NCBI RefSeq assembly: GCF_000262245.1
Contig: NZ_AJSX01000040.1
Span: 1 to 64,000 of the forward strand
Source: Pasteurella bettyae CCUG 2042
GTDB taxonomy: Bacteria > Pseudomonadota > Gammaproteobacteria > Enterobacterales > Pasteurellaceae
DNA length: 64,000 nucleotides
Direction of reading: 5' to 3'
Shown: positions 51,196 to 59,025 of the stretch, piece after piece
How the letters are laid out: the number at the start of each line of letters is the position of its first letter
How positions within the stretch are numbered: position 1 is the stretch's first letter
Notes under the pieces: model-generated
Told to the model about the DNA's origin: nothing
The model's database searches: none
What the model saw: only the letters and a program-made list of their open reading frames with translations
Made by a program: the position numbers and the translations under genes

Positions 51196-51471
51196 ATGGA
51201 AAAACAAAAAGAAGGTATGTTTGAATCCGCATTTTGGTTCTGTTACGGTCTATTTATGCTTGGGCTTTTTGGTGTTTTGACTTACGCCTTTTGGCAAAAT
51301 GGCTTAATGACTTCTTGGCTAAGTGGATTAGGCTATATTGCATTGGCATTTTTCATTACCGTCATCATCAATACCTTGCTCATAATGGCTTACTTTGCTT
51401 TTGCCTTTTTCTCCCGATTATTCGATACTGCATTCGAGTTTACTTTTCCATCTAAAAACAAAGCCGCTTAA
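51196..51471 (+). CDS. Small two-helix membrane protein on the opposite strand
   Basis: A 91-residue protein with two strong transmembrane segments (about 10-31 and 42-73) and a basic tail. It reads against the late operon, filling the gap between tape measure and gpE' and ending within 3 bases of the gpE' stop. AAAAGGGG precedes the ATG. No family is recognised. Position and strand suggest a gene expressed in the lysogen, perhaps for superinfection exclusion, but there is no direct evidence. Confidence 0.55.
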   Translation: MEKQKEGMFESAFWFCYGLFMLGLFGVLTYAFWQNGLMTSWLSGLGYIALAFFITVIINTLLIMAYFAFAFFSRLFDTAFEFTFPSKNKAA

Positions 51472-51871
51472 ATAGCGGCTTTGGTGTAATTAGCTTTTAT
51501 CTGCCGTTGGGCTTGTGTGAGCCACCGTTCAATATCATCAAGCGTCATTTCTTCCAGTTCTGAATGCGAAAATCCAAACCAAAATGCCAAGTCTGCTAAA
51601 GCCACATCGAGTACCGTTAGCTCAACTTTCCCTTTTGCATTTTTTCAACCACTTCTGCCGCACGTTTAAAGTCGGCAATATCTAACTCGTCTAAATCTTC
51701 AGGTACTAAACCTGTCACAATTGAAAGTAGGCTAATACTTTGCTCAATATCTGTGTTGCCTTTCATCTTGCGAATATCTTTCGCTTTTGGACGGCGGATT
51801 TTTAATTCAGTGATGGTTTTACCTTCCCCATCTTGAATTGGAAAATCAAGAGCGACAATAATTTCAGACAT
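51468..51871 (-). CDS. Tail assembly chaperone gpE+E' (-1 frameshift product)
   Basis: gpE is read to the slippery site at 51629-51635, after which a -1 shift enters a frame that stays open to the TAA at 51468-51470. The added part contains LTVLDVALADLAFWFGFS and LDDIERWL, the Phage_P2_GpE family pattern. The long product would have about 133 residues. In P2, the E+E' fusion is made the same way and is needed for tail assembly with the tape measure. Confidence 0.82.
51617..51871 (-). CDS. Tail assembly protein gpE (unshifted form)
   Basis: An 84-residue tail assembly protein of the P2 gpE / Mu gp41 group; KIRRPKAKDIRKMKG near 25-39 is the family core. It is the product made when ribosomes do not shift frame at 51629-51635. 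Its AAGGAG ribosome binding site lies in the stem of the upstream hairpin. Confidence 0.88.
   Translation of the reverse strand: MSEIIVALDFPIQDGEGKTITELKIRRPKAKDIRKMKGNTDIEQSISLLSIVTGLVPEDLDELDIADFKRAAEVVEKMQKGKLS
51629..51635 (-). promoter_or_regulatory. -1 ribosomal frameshift site A AAG GGA
   Basis: On the minus strand and in the gpE frame, the codons CAA AAG GGA give the heptamer A AAG GGA, a proper X XXY YYZ slippery site. It lies 9 bases before the gpE TAA, and the -1 frame beyond it encodes the gpE' domain. Confidence 0.75.
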
Positions 51872-51875
51872 AAAA

Positions 51876-51916
51876 AAACTCCTTTGTGAGATTGTTTAAC
51901 TTTCACAAAGGAGTTT
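51876..51916 (-). promoter_or_regulatory. Hairpin over gpE ribosome binding site
   Basis: AAACTCCTTTGTGA and TCACAAAGGAGTTT form a perfect 14-bp stem with a 13-base loop, followed by TTTT and then the gpE ATG. The AAGGAG site is in the second arm. It has both an intrinsic-terminator shape and the ability to hide the ribosome binding site. Confidence 0.75.
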
Positions 51917-51939
51917 ACTTAAATTATGTTTAAAGGTCG

Positions 51940-51956
51940 TTTAAACTGCTTTAAAG
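51940..51956 (-). repeat. TTTAAA dyad repeat, copy 2 (before gpE)
   Basis: Minus-strand CTTTAAAGCAGTTTAAA, directly after the tail tube stop (context CAGTAATTT). It matches the copies at 46051 and 62781. Confidence 0.6.
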
Positions 51957-51959
51957 AAA

Positions 51960-52481
51960 TTACTGCCCGATATTTTTGCGGTAGGTTTCTAAAATATCTT
52001 GCCCTGCAACGCGCCATTTATTGCTGAAGGCATCAAAATATAACACTTCTTTACCATCAATCATCTGCTTAACCATACTGACTTGATAAGTCATTGCGTA
52101 TTCTGAATTCTCTTTAGGCTTATATTCACCCAGTGGCGCTTTGTTGAAGTTGCAGTTTAACATCATTACCAATGGCACCTCAGTTGCACGTCCTGCAGCG
52201 TTATACACGCTGACATCGGCACGCACTTGTAATTGAGCGGTGCGGTAAGGATTGTTAGCAATGGCGGCAACCTCAGGGTAAAAACCGTCCCACACAATTT
52301 CCCCTTCAAGGGCATTCACGCCACTTGGTAGTTTTAATGTGCCTACCAAACCTAAATTTTTATGCTCGGTCATTTCCACTTCAAATTCTGGCAACTTGAT
52401 GGATTTTGCCTTGCCTAAAAAACTGTTGCCGTTGATGTACACATTGGCATTATCAATTTTGTTAATTGCGACACCGCTCAT
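51960..52481 (-). CDS. Major tail tube protein (FII type)
   Basis: A 173-residue P2 FII-type tube protein that forms the inner tube of the contractile tail. INKIDNANVYINGNSFLGKA near 6-25 and MTEHKNLGLVGTLKLPSG near 36-53 match the family. It starts at the stop of the sheath gene and is followed by a regulatory gap with a dyad repeat and a hairpin. Confidence 0.9.
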   Translation of the reverse strand: MSGVAINKIDNANVYINGNSFLGKAKSIKLPEFEVEMTEHKNLGLVGTLKLPSGVNALEGEIVWDGFYPEVAAIANNPYRTAQLQVRADVSVYNAAGRATEVPLVMMLNCNFNKAPLGEYKPKENSEYAMTYQVSMVKQMIDGKEVLYFDAFSNKWRVAGQDILETYRKNIGQ

Positions 52482-53878
52482 TATTGACCTCCACGGCTAG
52501 TTAAATTCACGAGATATTTACGCGTTACCACACTCTTATTGCGGATACGTTCTGCAGGGATTTTCGGCGTAAAGTCATATTGTAATGGTACTAATCCTTG
52601 GCTAAAGGCATCTAACAAGTCCGCATCAGGGTCAAGAGATACACTATAACCCACAATGGATTTGAGTGTTCCCATATAGGTTTCAATCGTACCGAGTAGG
52701 CTATCTAGTAAAGCCTCATCAATTGGACGATCTACGTATTGTAATTCTGCCTGAGCAATGCCTTCATCAATCAAGTCTGCCGTGCGTTGTACCACTTCAA
52801 ATTGGCTGATATGGGTGCTGGTTGGGTAAGCGGCTAAGCGGTTGCCCCATAAGCGATAGCCCGTTCCATAGCTATTAAATACGGTAGTAATACCGCGGGA
52901 GTTAAGCTGGTTGGTTTCACTTTGCACGTCGTTCACACGCGCAGTCAACTTAACCTCTACACCTTGCACACCTTTGAGTTCACGGTTCGAGGTAGAGTAC
53001 CAATAGCCGTGCTCTACATCGATTTTCATACGCAAGCCAGCAGCGTGTGTGGCAAGGCTTTCTAACGTACCACGTTCACCAATAACGTGTGGGTAAAAGA
53101 GATGCACTCGGTCAGAACTGGTGTGAAAGTTAATGGTACCATTACTGCCACGCCCAGCCACTGCTTGTGAAAGTGTGGTACCTTTCGGTGCATTGATATA
53201 AGCAATCGCATTGAGCTTATCCGCAATGGTGGCAAGCGATGTCATTACGCCTGCTTGTTGGTCAAATTGAGGACAAATCACAATTTTGGCATCAGCCCCA
53301 AATTCGATAAAACCCATTTTGAGTAACTCAAAGCCTGTGCGCTTACCTGTGGTTGACTCAATTCCGCCTCGCACATCACCCTCTGTCACTTTCGTTGGAT
53401 CAGCATAAACATAGGTTGCTTTAAGCTCTGTTTTTGCACGCATAAAGGTGATTTCACCAGTTAATAAATTAGCAGTGTAATCTTTACCGGCACTTAATAC
53501 AGTTGTACCTGATTTAATGGTTAACTCAATTAAGCCTGCTTTCTGAGTTTGTGCAATAAGCGTATCAGCATTTTGTGTTAATACTTCATCTGTTACCGTA
53601 GTGCGATGTTTTTTGGGGTCTAATACGTTAATTACATATACTGTACCTGCTTCATATCGCTTAATAATATCTAGTGCATCACAAATGGTATAACCTTTAT
53701 CTACTAGATCGCCGAATTGCGCAAAATGTTTTGAGGTTTGGCACAGGGTAATTTCATTGGTCGCGCCAATCGGTGCTGTGCCAACCAAACCAATAATCGC
53801 CCCGTCAATTTGACGGATAGCGACTGTACCACCGTTAATACGTTCGGTTTCCGAACCGTGGTGAAAGGCTACTGCCAT
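52481..53878 (-). CDS. Tail sheath protein (FI type)
   Basis: Contractile sheath protein, 465 residues. FHHGSETERINGG near 5-17 and the PEISIVGLVGTAP-type segment IIGLVGTAP near 28-36 are typical, and the C-terminal sheath domain contains YRLWGNRLA near 338. The sheath-tube order and overlap are the same as FI-FII of P2. Confidence 0.92.
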   Translation of the reverse strand: MAVAFHHGSETERINGGTVAIRQIDGAIIGLVGTAPIGATNEITLCQTSKHFAQFGDLVDKGYTICDALDIIKRYEAGTVYVINVLDPKKHRTTVTDEVLTQNADTLIAQTQKAGLIELTIKSGTTVLSAGKDYTANLLTGEITFMRAKTELKATYVYADPTKVTEGDVRGGIESTTGKRTGFELLKMGFIEFGADAKIVICPQFDQQAGVMTSLATIADKLNAIAYINAPKGTTLSQAVAGRGSNGTINFHTSSDRVHLFYPHVIGERGTLESLATHAAGLRMKIDVEHGYWYSTSNRELKGVQGVEVKLTARVNDVQSETNQLNSRGITTVFNSYGTGYRLWGNRLAAYPTSTHISQFEVVQRTADLIDEGIAQAELQYVDRPIDEALLDSLLGTIETYMGTLKSIVGYSVSLDPDADLLDAFSQGLVPLQYDFTPKIPAERIRNKSVVTRKYLVNLTSRGGQ

Positions 53879-53879
53879 A

Positions 53880-54269
53880 TTATTCTCCTTGTTTGGTTTT
53901 CAACCGTGTATCTAACGGTTGCGTGGTTGAGCGTTTAATTAAATGTGCAAATTTCGGGGCAGAATTGACCGCTTCTCGTGCTTCCACCTGCCATGTTTCG
54001 GTTTGAATAATCAGTTGGTATTGCCACAGCCCACTGTCTTCGCCTGCAAATTCTTCGCTAATCAAATGACAAGCGGTGCAATTGGTCGGCTTAAATCCCA
54101 CAATCGCCAGCCGTAACTGGTCGAGCATTTCCAACGCCCCTGTATCATCGTGTTGACTGCGGGCAATCACCGTGAGGGCAATCAGCACTTTGCGGCGTTG
54201 TTGGATAATGTCGGTGCTATCAAGACTTTCAAATTTTGACCCTGCATACTGCACCAACACCGCCCCGAA
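53880..54269 (-). pseudogene. Mu gp37-like gene, 3' fragment
   Basis: About 128 codons of the gp37 family (DUF1834-like), beginning at GAVLVQYAGSKFESL and ending 2 bases before the sheath gene. The first 39 codons lie 5.5 kb away at 59751-59867. Joining the two across one AA restores a continuous 168-residue frame, with Phe40 (TTC) at the join. The split is caused by the serine-recombinase element. Confidence 0.88.
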
Positions 54270-54326
54270 AGGATTAACCTTTTAAGGACAGAGAAAATAA
54301 AAAAACTTGGAAAGGAGGTAATTCTC

Positions 54327-55997
54327 GTGTCAAATATGAAAAGAACAGGACAAACAGCCCTTTACGAGCGTTTAAGTCGAGATGATGAAATGCAAGGAGA
54401 AAGCAATTCCATCACCAATCAAAAGCAGCTACTTGAAAGCTATGCGAAAAGAAACGGCTTTGTAAATATCTATCACTATACCGATGACGGAGTAAGCGGA
54501 ACAACCTTTGATAGAGAGGGATTTCAAAAAATGATAAAAGCAGTAGAAGAAAACAAAGTATCTACTGTGATAGTAAAAGATATGAGTAGGTTTGGCAGAG
54601 ATTACCTCAAAGTAGGTTTTTACACCGAAATACTGTTCAAAGAAAAGGGAGTAAGGTTTATCGCCATCAATAACGGAATAGACAGCGAAAAACAAGCAGA
54701 AAGCGACTTTACTCCATTTCTAAATATCATGAACGAATGGTATGCAAGAGATACATCAAGAAAAATACAATCCATCTTCAGAGCAAGAATGGAAGAGGGT
54801 AAAAGAGTATCACCAAGCGTACCATACGGCTATTATAGAAACCCTAAGAACAAACAGGAGCTACTTGTCGATAAAGAGAGTTCAAAGGTCGTAAAACGCA
54901 TTTACAGACTTGTAATAGAGGGATATGGAGTAACACAGATAGCAGATATACTAACCAAAGATAAAGTCCTTATCCCATCAGCCTATGCAGAAATACATTA
55001 TCCCGAAAATAATCATAGCTCCAAGAAAAGAGGAATAGAAGACCCGTATTTTTGGACACCGACCACAGTAGGCTATATCTTAGAAAAGCAAGAATATATG
55101 GGACACACCGTACTTGGTAAAACAATATGCCTTGATTACAAAACCAAAAAACGAAGAAAGGCGAAAGAAGATGAACTCATTATCTTCAAAAATACCCATG
55201 AAGCCATCATTGATGAAGAAACATGGAATAACGCCCAAAGGCTAAGAAAAACAGTGAGAAGAAGTCCAAAGTATGGAACAACATCACACCCCTTTACAGG
55301 GCTTTTAATCTGTTCAGATTGTGGAGGAAAGTTAAGTTACAGAGAGCCGGCAGAACACAAAGAAAAGAAATACGATAGTGATTACTCTTTTGTATGTCAA
55401 CATTATAGACACAGAAAAGGCACTTGCAGTATGCACTACATCAAAGTAAAAACAGTAAATGAAATTCTTCTAAAATCAATCAAAGAAATCACAGACTTTG
55501 CCAAAGAAGAAAAGCAAGAATTTCTAAAAGTGATGAATAGATTATCCGATGAAAAAAAAGAAGAAAAGTATCAAGGAGATAAAGAGAAGTTAGAAAAACT
55601 GTCATCAAGAAATGCAGAACTAACAACCCTTATTACAAAGCTATATGAAGACCATGCACTTGGGAAAATTCCTGTAAAACACTTTGATAGATTGTTTAAT
55701 ACCTATGATATGGAGCAACAAGATTTAGAGAAACAAATACAGTATTTTGAACAAGAAATAGAAAGCTATCATCAGAGGAAAGTTGACACCGATAAATTTC
55801 TAAAAATGATAGAAAAGTATACAGATATTGAGGAACTGACAGTACCAATGATAAACGAGTATATTGAAAAAGTAGTAGTCCACGAAGCGACAGGGGGAAG
55901 AAAAGGCAAAAACAGAAAACAACAGGTTGATGTTTATTTTAACTTTATAGGCAACTGTCAAGTGCCACAGAAAGAGGAGATAGAAAAACTGGCTTAA
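54327..55997 (+). CDS. Large serine recombinase (TnpX-like)
   Basis: Site-specific recombinase expected to excise and integrate the element. The N-terminal resolvase domain has the catalytic Ser in ALYERLSRDDE near residue 17 and the Arg in KDMSRFGRDYL near 85-95. Then come the Recombinase domain, a zinc ribbon (CSDCGGKL near 329 and CQHYRHRKGTC near 360), a long coiled coil (about 390-490) and a DUF4368-like C-terminus. It has 556 residues. GTG at 54327 follows AAGGAGG. It lies just inside the left end, as is usual for integrases. Confidence 0.92.
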   Translation: MSNMKRTGQTALYERLSRDDEMQGESNSITNQKQLLESYAKRNGFVNIYHYTDDGVSGTTFDREGFQKMIKAVEENKVSTVIVKDMSRFGRDYLKVGFYTEILFKEKGVRFIAINNGIDSEKQAESDFTPFLNIMNEWYARDTSRKIQSIFRARMEEGKRVSPSVPYGYYRNPKNKQELLVDKESSKVVKRIYRLVIEGYGVTQIADILTKDKVLIPSAYAEIHYPENNHSSKKRGIEDPYFWTPTTVGYILEKQEYMGHTVLGKTICLDYKTKKRRKAKEDELIIFKNTHEAIIDEETWNNAQRLRKTVRRSPKYGTTSHPFTGLLICSDCGGKLSYREPAEHKEKKYDSDYSFVCQHYRHRKGTCSMHYIKVKTVNEILLKSIKEITDFAKEEKQEFLKVMNRLSDEKKEEKYQGDKEKLEKLSSRNAELTTLITKLYEDHALGKIPVKHFDRLFNTYDMEQQDLEKQIQYFEQEIESYHQRKVDTDKFLKMIEKYTDIEELTVPMINEYIEKVVVHEATGGRKGKNRKQQVDVYFNFIGNCQVPQKEEIEKLA

Positions 55998-56003
55998 AAA
56001 TGG

Positions 56004-56009
56004 TATAAT
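56004..56009 (+). promoter_or_regulatory. Extended -10 promoter for the ClbS-like gene
   Basis: TGGTATAAT is a perfect extended -10 (TGnTATAAT), 48 bases upstream of the TTG start. No good -35 is seen. It lies a few bases after the recombinase stop. Confidence 0.55.
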
Positions 56010-56057
56010 ATTATTAATTATTCAGAGAGAAAAATAAGAAGTTGTGGAGGTGATTTT

Positions 56058-56576
56058 TTGCGAACATACGAAAATAAAGAAGAACTCAAGACTGAAATAA
56101 ATAAAACATTTAAAAAATATATTTCAGAATTTGATAATATACCAGAAACCTTAAAAGATAAGAGAGTTGATGAAGTTGATAGAACTCCCGCAGAAAACCT
56201 TGCTTATCAAGTGGGATGGACAACCTTACTTCTTAAATGGGAGAAAGATGAAAGAAAGGGACTTAAAGTAAAGACACCATCGGACGAATTTAAATGGAAT
56301 CAACTTGGTGAATTATATCAGTGGTTTACGGATACTTACGCTCATTTATCCTTACAAGAGTTGAAATCCAAATTAAATGAAAATATTAATTCTATCTATG
56401 CAATGATTGATTCGTTAAGTGAGGAAGAATTGTTTAAACCGCATATGAAAAAATGGGCTGATGAAGCGACTAAAATAGCAGTATGGGAGGTATATAAGTT
56501 TATTCATGTAAATACGGTTGCACCTTTTGGATCTTTTAGAACAAAAATCAGAAAATGGAAGAAGATAGTACTATAA
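56058..56576 (+). CDS. ClbS/DfsB-family (DUF1706) four-helix protein
   Basis: A 172-residue soluble helical protein. TPAENLAYQVGWTTLLLKWE near 43-62 and LYQWFTDTYAHLSLQELKSKL near 83-103 fit the ClbS/DfsB family. ClbS itself protects colibactin producers by hydrolysing the toxin's cyclopropane warhead; most family members have no tested function. It looks like element cargo. The TTG start at 56058 is chosen because GGAGGTGA lies 6 bases upstream. Confidence 0.78.
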   Translation: MRTYENKEELKTEINKTFKKYISEFDNIPETLKDKRVDEVDRTPAENLAYQVGWTTLLLKWEKDERKGLKVKTPSDEFKWNQLGELYQWFTDTYAHLSLQELKSKLNENINSIYAMIDSLSEEELFKPHMKKWADEATKIAVWEVYKFIHVNTVAPFGSFRTKIRKWKKIVL

Positions 56577-56632
56577 ATCTCAGTTTGTCGAAGTAAAATA
56601 ATTAAATACAAGTAATAATATATCAACTTACG

Positions 56633-56667
56633 AAACAGTAAACAAAAAGAATGGTTTACTGTTTTTT
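56633..56667 (+). promoter_or_regulatory. Hairpin with T run before DUF3847-like gene
   Basis: AAACAGTAAAC and GTTTACTGTTT pair across a 10-base loop, followed by TTTCTTTG. A sister copy lies at 59479-59511 before the TnpW-like gene. It is either a terminator of the upstream gene or an attenuator of the next one, about 35 bases before its ATG. Confidence 0.65.
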
Positions 56668-56702
56668 CTTTGCTCAAAATTACGAAGAAAGGAAAACAGA
56701 AA

Positions 56703-57023
56703 ATGAAAAATATAGATGAAAAAATTTTAATGGCAGAAGAAGAAATTAAGCAGTTACAAAACAAAAGAAAAAAGCTCATCAGTCAGCAGAAACAGGAAGA
56801 AAGAAAAAAGAGAGATAAAAGGCTTTATGAAAAAGGAGCAGTCTTTGAAAGTATCTTTACCGAAAGCAAGGATTTTACAAAAGATGAATTCTATCAACTA
56901 ATCTCATTTTCAACTATCAAAGAAGCAATCAATCAAAAAATCTTAAAAATCATAGAGAAGCGAGAACAAAGCGAAAACAAAATTACAGAAATACAAGAGG
57001 AAGAAACAGAGATAGAGAAATAG
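56703..57023 (+). CDS. DUF3847-like small charged protein
   Basis: A 106-residue, highly charged, largely coiled-coil protein with EEEIKQLQNKRKKLISQQKQ near 11-30 and a compact helical C-terminus. Small DUF3847 proteins sit next to MobA/MobL relaxases in Firmicutes elements and may be MobC-like helpers in relaxosome formation, which is inference. The ATG at 56703 is preceded by GAAAGGAAAAC. The oriT region follows at once. Confidence 0.68.
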   Translation: MKNIDEKILMAEEEIKQLQNKRKKLISQQKQEERKKRDKRLYEKGAVFESIFTESKDFTKDEFYQLISFSTIKEAINQKILKIIEKREQSENKITEIQEEETEIEK

Positions 57024-57170
57024 TCCCTTGTTGACAAGGGCGCACTTATACACCCTAAAGGGTGTGTGCGTTCTCCGAAGGCTCTTGCAGAGAGCATATC
57101 AGCTAACGCTGATACAGGGGAGCTACACTCCCCTACGGAAATAAATTTCCTACCCCTTGTGTACTTCCCA
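57024..57170 (-). other. oriT: Probable oriT, MobQ/RSF1010 type
   Basis: The minus strand reads TAAGTGCGCCCT at 57037-57048, the nic-region core of RSF1010/R1162-type (MobQ) origins. Just 5' of it on that strand is the inverted repeat ACACCC/GGGTGT (57050-57065), at the place expected for relaxase binding. Further small hairpins follow on the plus strand: CCCTTG/CAAGGG, GCTCT/AGAGC, ATCAGC/GCTGAT, GGGGAG/CTCCCC and GGAAAT/ATTTCC. The region is immediately upstream of the relaxase gene. Confidence 0.8.
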
Positions 57171-57174
57171 AAAG

Positions 57175-57206
57175 AAATCGGATAAAAAGCAATCCGATTT
57201 TTTTTA
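57175..57206 (+). terminator. Terminator between oriT and relaxase gene
   Basis: AAATCGGAT pairs with ATCCGATTT across an 8-base loop and is followed by a run of T. It should isolate the relaxase gene from transcription arriving through oriT. Confidence 0.8.
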
Positions 57207-57263
57207 GTAAGTCTTTATCATCGCCATCGTCCCCACATTAAAAAAGAGAGGAGGTTTTTTCTT

Positions 57264-58724
57264 ATGGCGATATATCATCTTAGTATAAAGATTATTTCAA
57301 GAGGAAAAGGCAAAAGTGCAGTAGCAGCTTCCGCCTATCGTAGTGGCGAAAAGATAAAAAACGAATATGACGGAATAGTCCATGACTTTACAAGAAAAGG
57401 CGGAATAGCCTATACCGAAATTCTATTACCGCAAAATGCACCTGAAGAATTTTCAAACCGTTCTGTCTTATGGAACAGTGTCGAGAAAATAGAAAAAAGT
57501 AAAAACTCACAGCTTGCAAGAGAAATAGAAATTGCATTGCCTAAAGAATTAAATAGAGAAAAACAGATAGAGCTTGTAAGAGAGTATGTAAAAGAAAATT
57601 TTGTAAAAATAGGTATGTGTGCCGACATTGCTATACACGATAAAAATGACGGAAACCCACACGCACATATCCTACTTACCATGCGACCACTAAATGAAGA
57701 TACAACATGGGGAGCAAAATCAAAAAAGGAATATATCCTTGATGAAAACGGAGAAAAAGTAAAACTCAAAAACGGCAATTACAAAACAAGGAAAATAAAT
57801 GCAGTAGATTGGAACGAACAAGACAAAGCAGAGCATTGGCGAAAAGCATGGGCAGATATTACAAACAAATATCTTGAAGAAAACAGCATACAGGAAAAAG
57901 TAGATCACCGTTCTTATCAAAGACAGGGCATAGAACAAATACCGACCATTCATTTAGGCGTATCAGCCACCCAAATGGAAAAGAAAGGCATAACTACCGA
58001 CAGGGGAAATATCAACCGAGAAATCAAACATCAGAATAAGATATTAAAAGAGATTGCAAGAAGAATAAAAGCCTTACTAAATTGGATAAGAGGAATAGGA
58101 AAAGAAGAAAAGACAGAAACTGATAATCTCAAATCTACCCTCCCATCCAAAGAAAATTTGCTATCCGTTTTTAAAAATCTTATCCGTAAAAATGCAGATA
58201 ACCATAATACAGATTTAGAAAAATACATCGAAAGCTATCAATTCTTAAAAGAGAAAAACATTATTTCCTTATCTGGACTGAAAGAAAGTATAGTTACTTT
58301 AAGAGATAAGAATTACAAGACCACAAGAGCCATTAAAGATACTGAAAAGAAAATAGATGGTAAAGTACAGCTTATCGACCACGCCGAAAATTATTTGAAG
58401 TATAAAGACACCTATAAAGCCTATATCAAGCTGAAGAAAAACAAACAAGATATTTTCTACAACGAACATACGGCAGAGATTATTTTATTTGAAAGTGCCA
58501 AGAAATATCTCAAAAAGCATTTAGGAGAAAGCAAGACCTTAAATGTATCCAAATGGAAATCGGAAGTTGCCAATATGAAGAAAGAGAAAAATAGCCTATA
58601 CAATCAAATACTAAAGATACGAGAGAAAGTGGAACAGGCTGAAAAAGTTAAGACCTGTATAGAGCAGTTACAGGAACAAGAAAAGCAACTAACACAGGTA
58701 AAGAGGAATGAGTTAGAAATATAA
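57264..58724 (+). CDS. mobL: MobA/MobL-family relaxase
   Basis: Relaxase that nicks oriT and pilots single-stranded DNA for transfer by a helper conjugation system. The N-terminus AIYHLSIKIISRGKGKSAVAASAYRSG-type segment carries the catalytic Tyr near 22-26 (AAYRSGE context), and HDKNDGNPHAHILLTMR near 124-140 is the metal-binding histidine motif of MobQ relaxases. A lysine-rich coiled-coil C-terminus follows. It has 486 residues. GGAGG precedes the ATG. No mating-pore genes are present, so the element is mobilizable, not self-conjugative. Confidence 0.92.
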   Translation: MAIYHLSIKIISRGKGKSAVAASAYRSGEKIKNEYDGIVHDFTRKGGIAYTEILLPQNAPEEFSNRSVLWNSVEKIEKSKNSQLAREIEIALPKELNREKQIELVREYVKENFVKIGMCADIAIHDKNDGNPHAHILLTMRPLNEDTTWGAKSKKEYILDENGEKVKLKNGNYKTRKINAVDWNEQDKAEHWRKAWADITNKYLEENSIQEKVDHRSYQRQGIEQIPTIHLGVSATQMEKKGITTDRGNINREIKHQNKILKEIARRIKALLNWIRGIGKEEKTETDNLKSTLPSKENLLSVFKNLIRKNADNHNTDLEKYIESYQFLKEKNIISLSGLKESIVTLRDKNYKTTRAIKDTEKKIDGKVQLIDHAENYLKYKDTYKAYIKLKKNKQDIFYNEHTAEIILFESAKKYLKKHLGESKTLNVSKWKSEVANMKKEKNSLYNQILKIREKVEQAEKVKTCIEQLQEQEKQLTQVKRNELEI

Positions 58725-58729
58725 TTTGC

Positions 58730-58791
58730 GTAAAGGAAACTTGACAACGAGGGTGGTAGTGGATATAATGATAATGTAAAGGAAACTTGAC
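58730..58791 (+). promoter_or_regulatory. Consensus promoter with duplicated 16-base operators
   Basis: TTGACA (58741-58746) and TATAAT (58764-58769) are separated by exactly 17 bases, a perfect sigma-70/sigma-A promoter. GTAAAGGAAACTTGAC occurs twice (58730-58745 and 58776-58791), once overlapping the -35 and once just past the start region. The repeats are likely sites for the XRE repressor encoded next. Confidence 0.85.
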
Positions 58792-58803
58792 GAAAGGAGA
58801 GCG

Positions 58804-59025
58804 GTGCGTTTGAAAAACAAATTAGATGAATTAAGAAAGCTTAACGGCATAACTCAAGAAGAATTTGCAAAAGAATTAAGAGTTTCAAGGCAGACTATTA
58901 GTGCTATAGAAAATGGTAAATATAATCCGTCTTTAGACTTAGCATTTGAGATAGCACTATATTTCAACATGACAATAGAAGAAGTCTTTATTTATGAAAA
59001 GGAGGAAAATTATGAAAAAAAGTAA
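58804..59025 (+). CDS. XRE-family repressor
   Basis: A 73-residue DNA-binding protein consisting of one Cro/C1 helix-turn-helix (ITQEEFAKELRVSRQTISAIENGKYNPS-type core, about 17-44). It ends in an acidic tail overlapping the next gene by 14 bases. The start may be GTG at 58804 or TTG at 58810, which gives the usual MKNKLDELR beginning; GGAG lies at 58796. Duplicated operators upstream point to autorepression. Confidence 0.85.
   Translation: MRLKNKLDELRKLNGITQEEFAKELRVSRQTISAIENGKYNPSLDLAFEIALYFNMTIEEVFIYEKEENYEKK

Noticed and set aside
53880-54269. Complete small phage gene starting at GTG 54260
   Set aside because: The frame continues into the element junction and joins exactly with the 59751-59867 fragment, so it is the 3' part of an interrupted gp37.
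57024-57170. CRISPR-like repeat cluster
   Set aside because: The short palindromes differ from each other and there are no equal spacers; the nic core and neighbouring relaxase explain the region as oriT.
57264-58724. Antibiotic resistance cargo in the element
   Set aside because: All frames were considered; none resembles a known resistance enzyme, efflux pump or ribosome protection protein.
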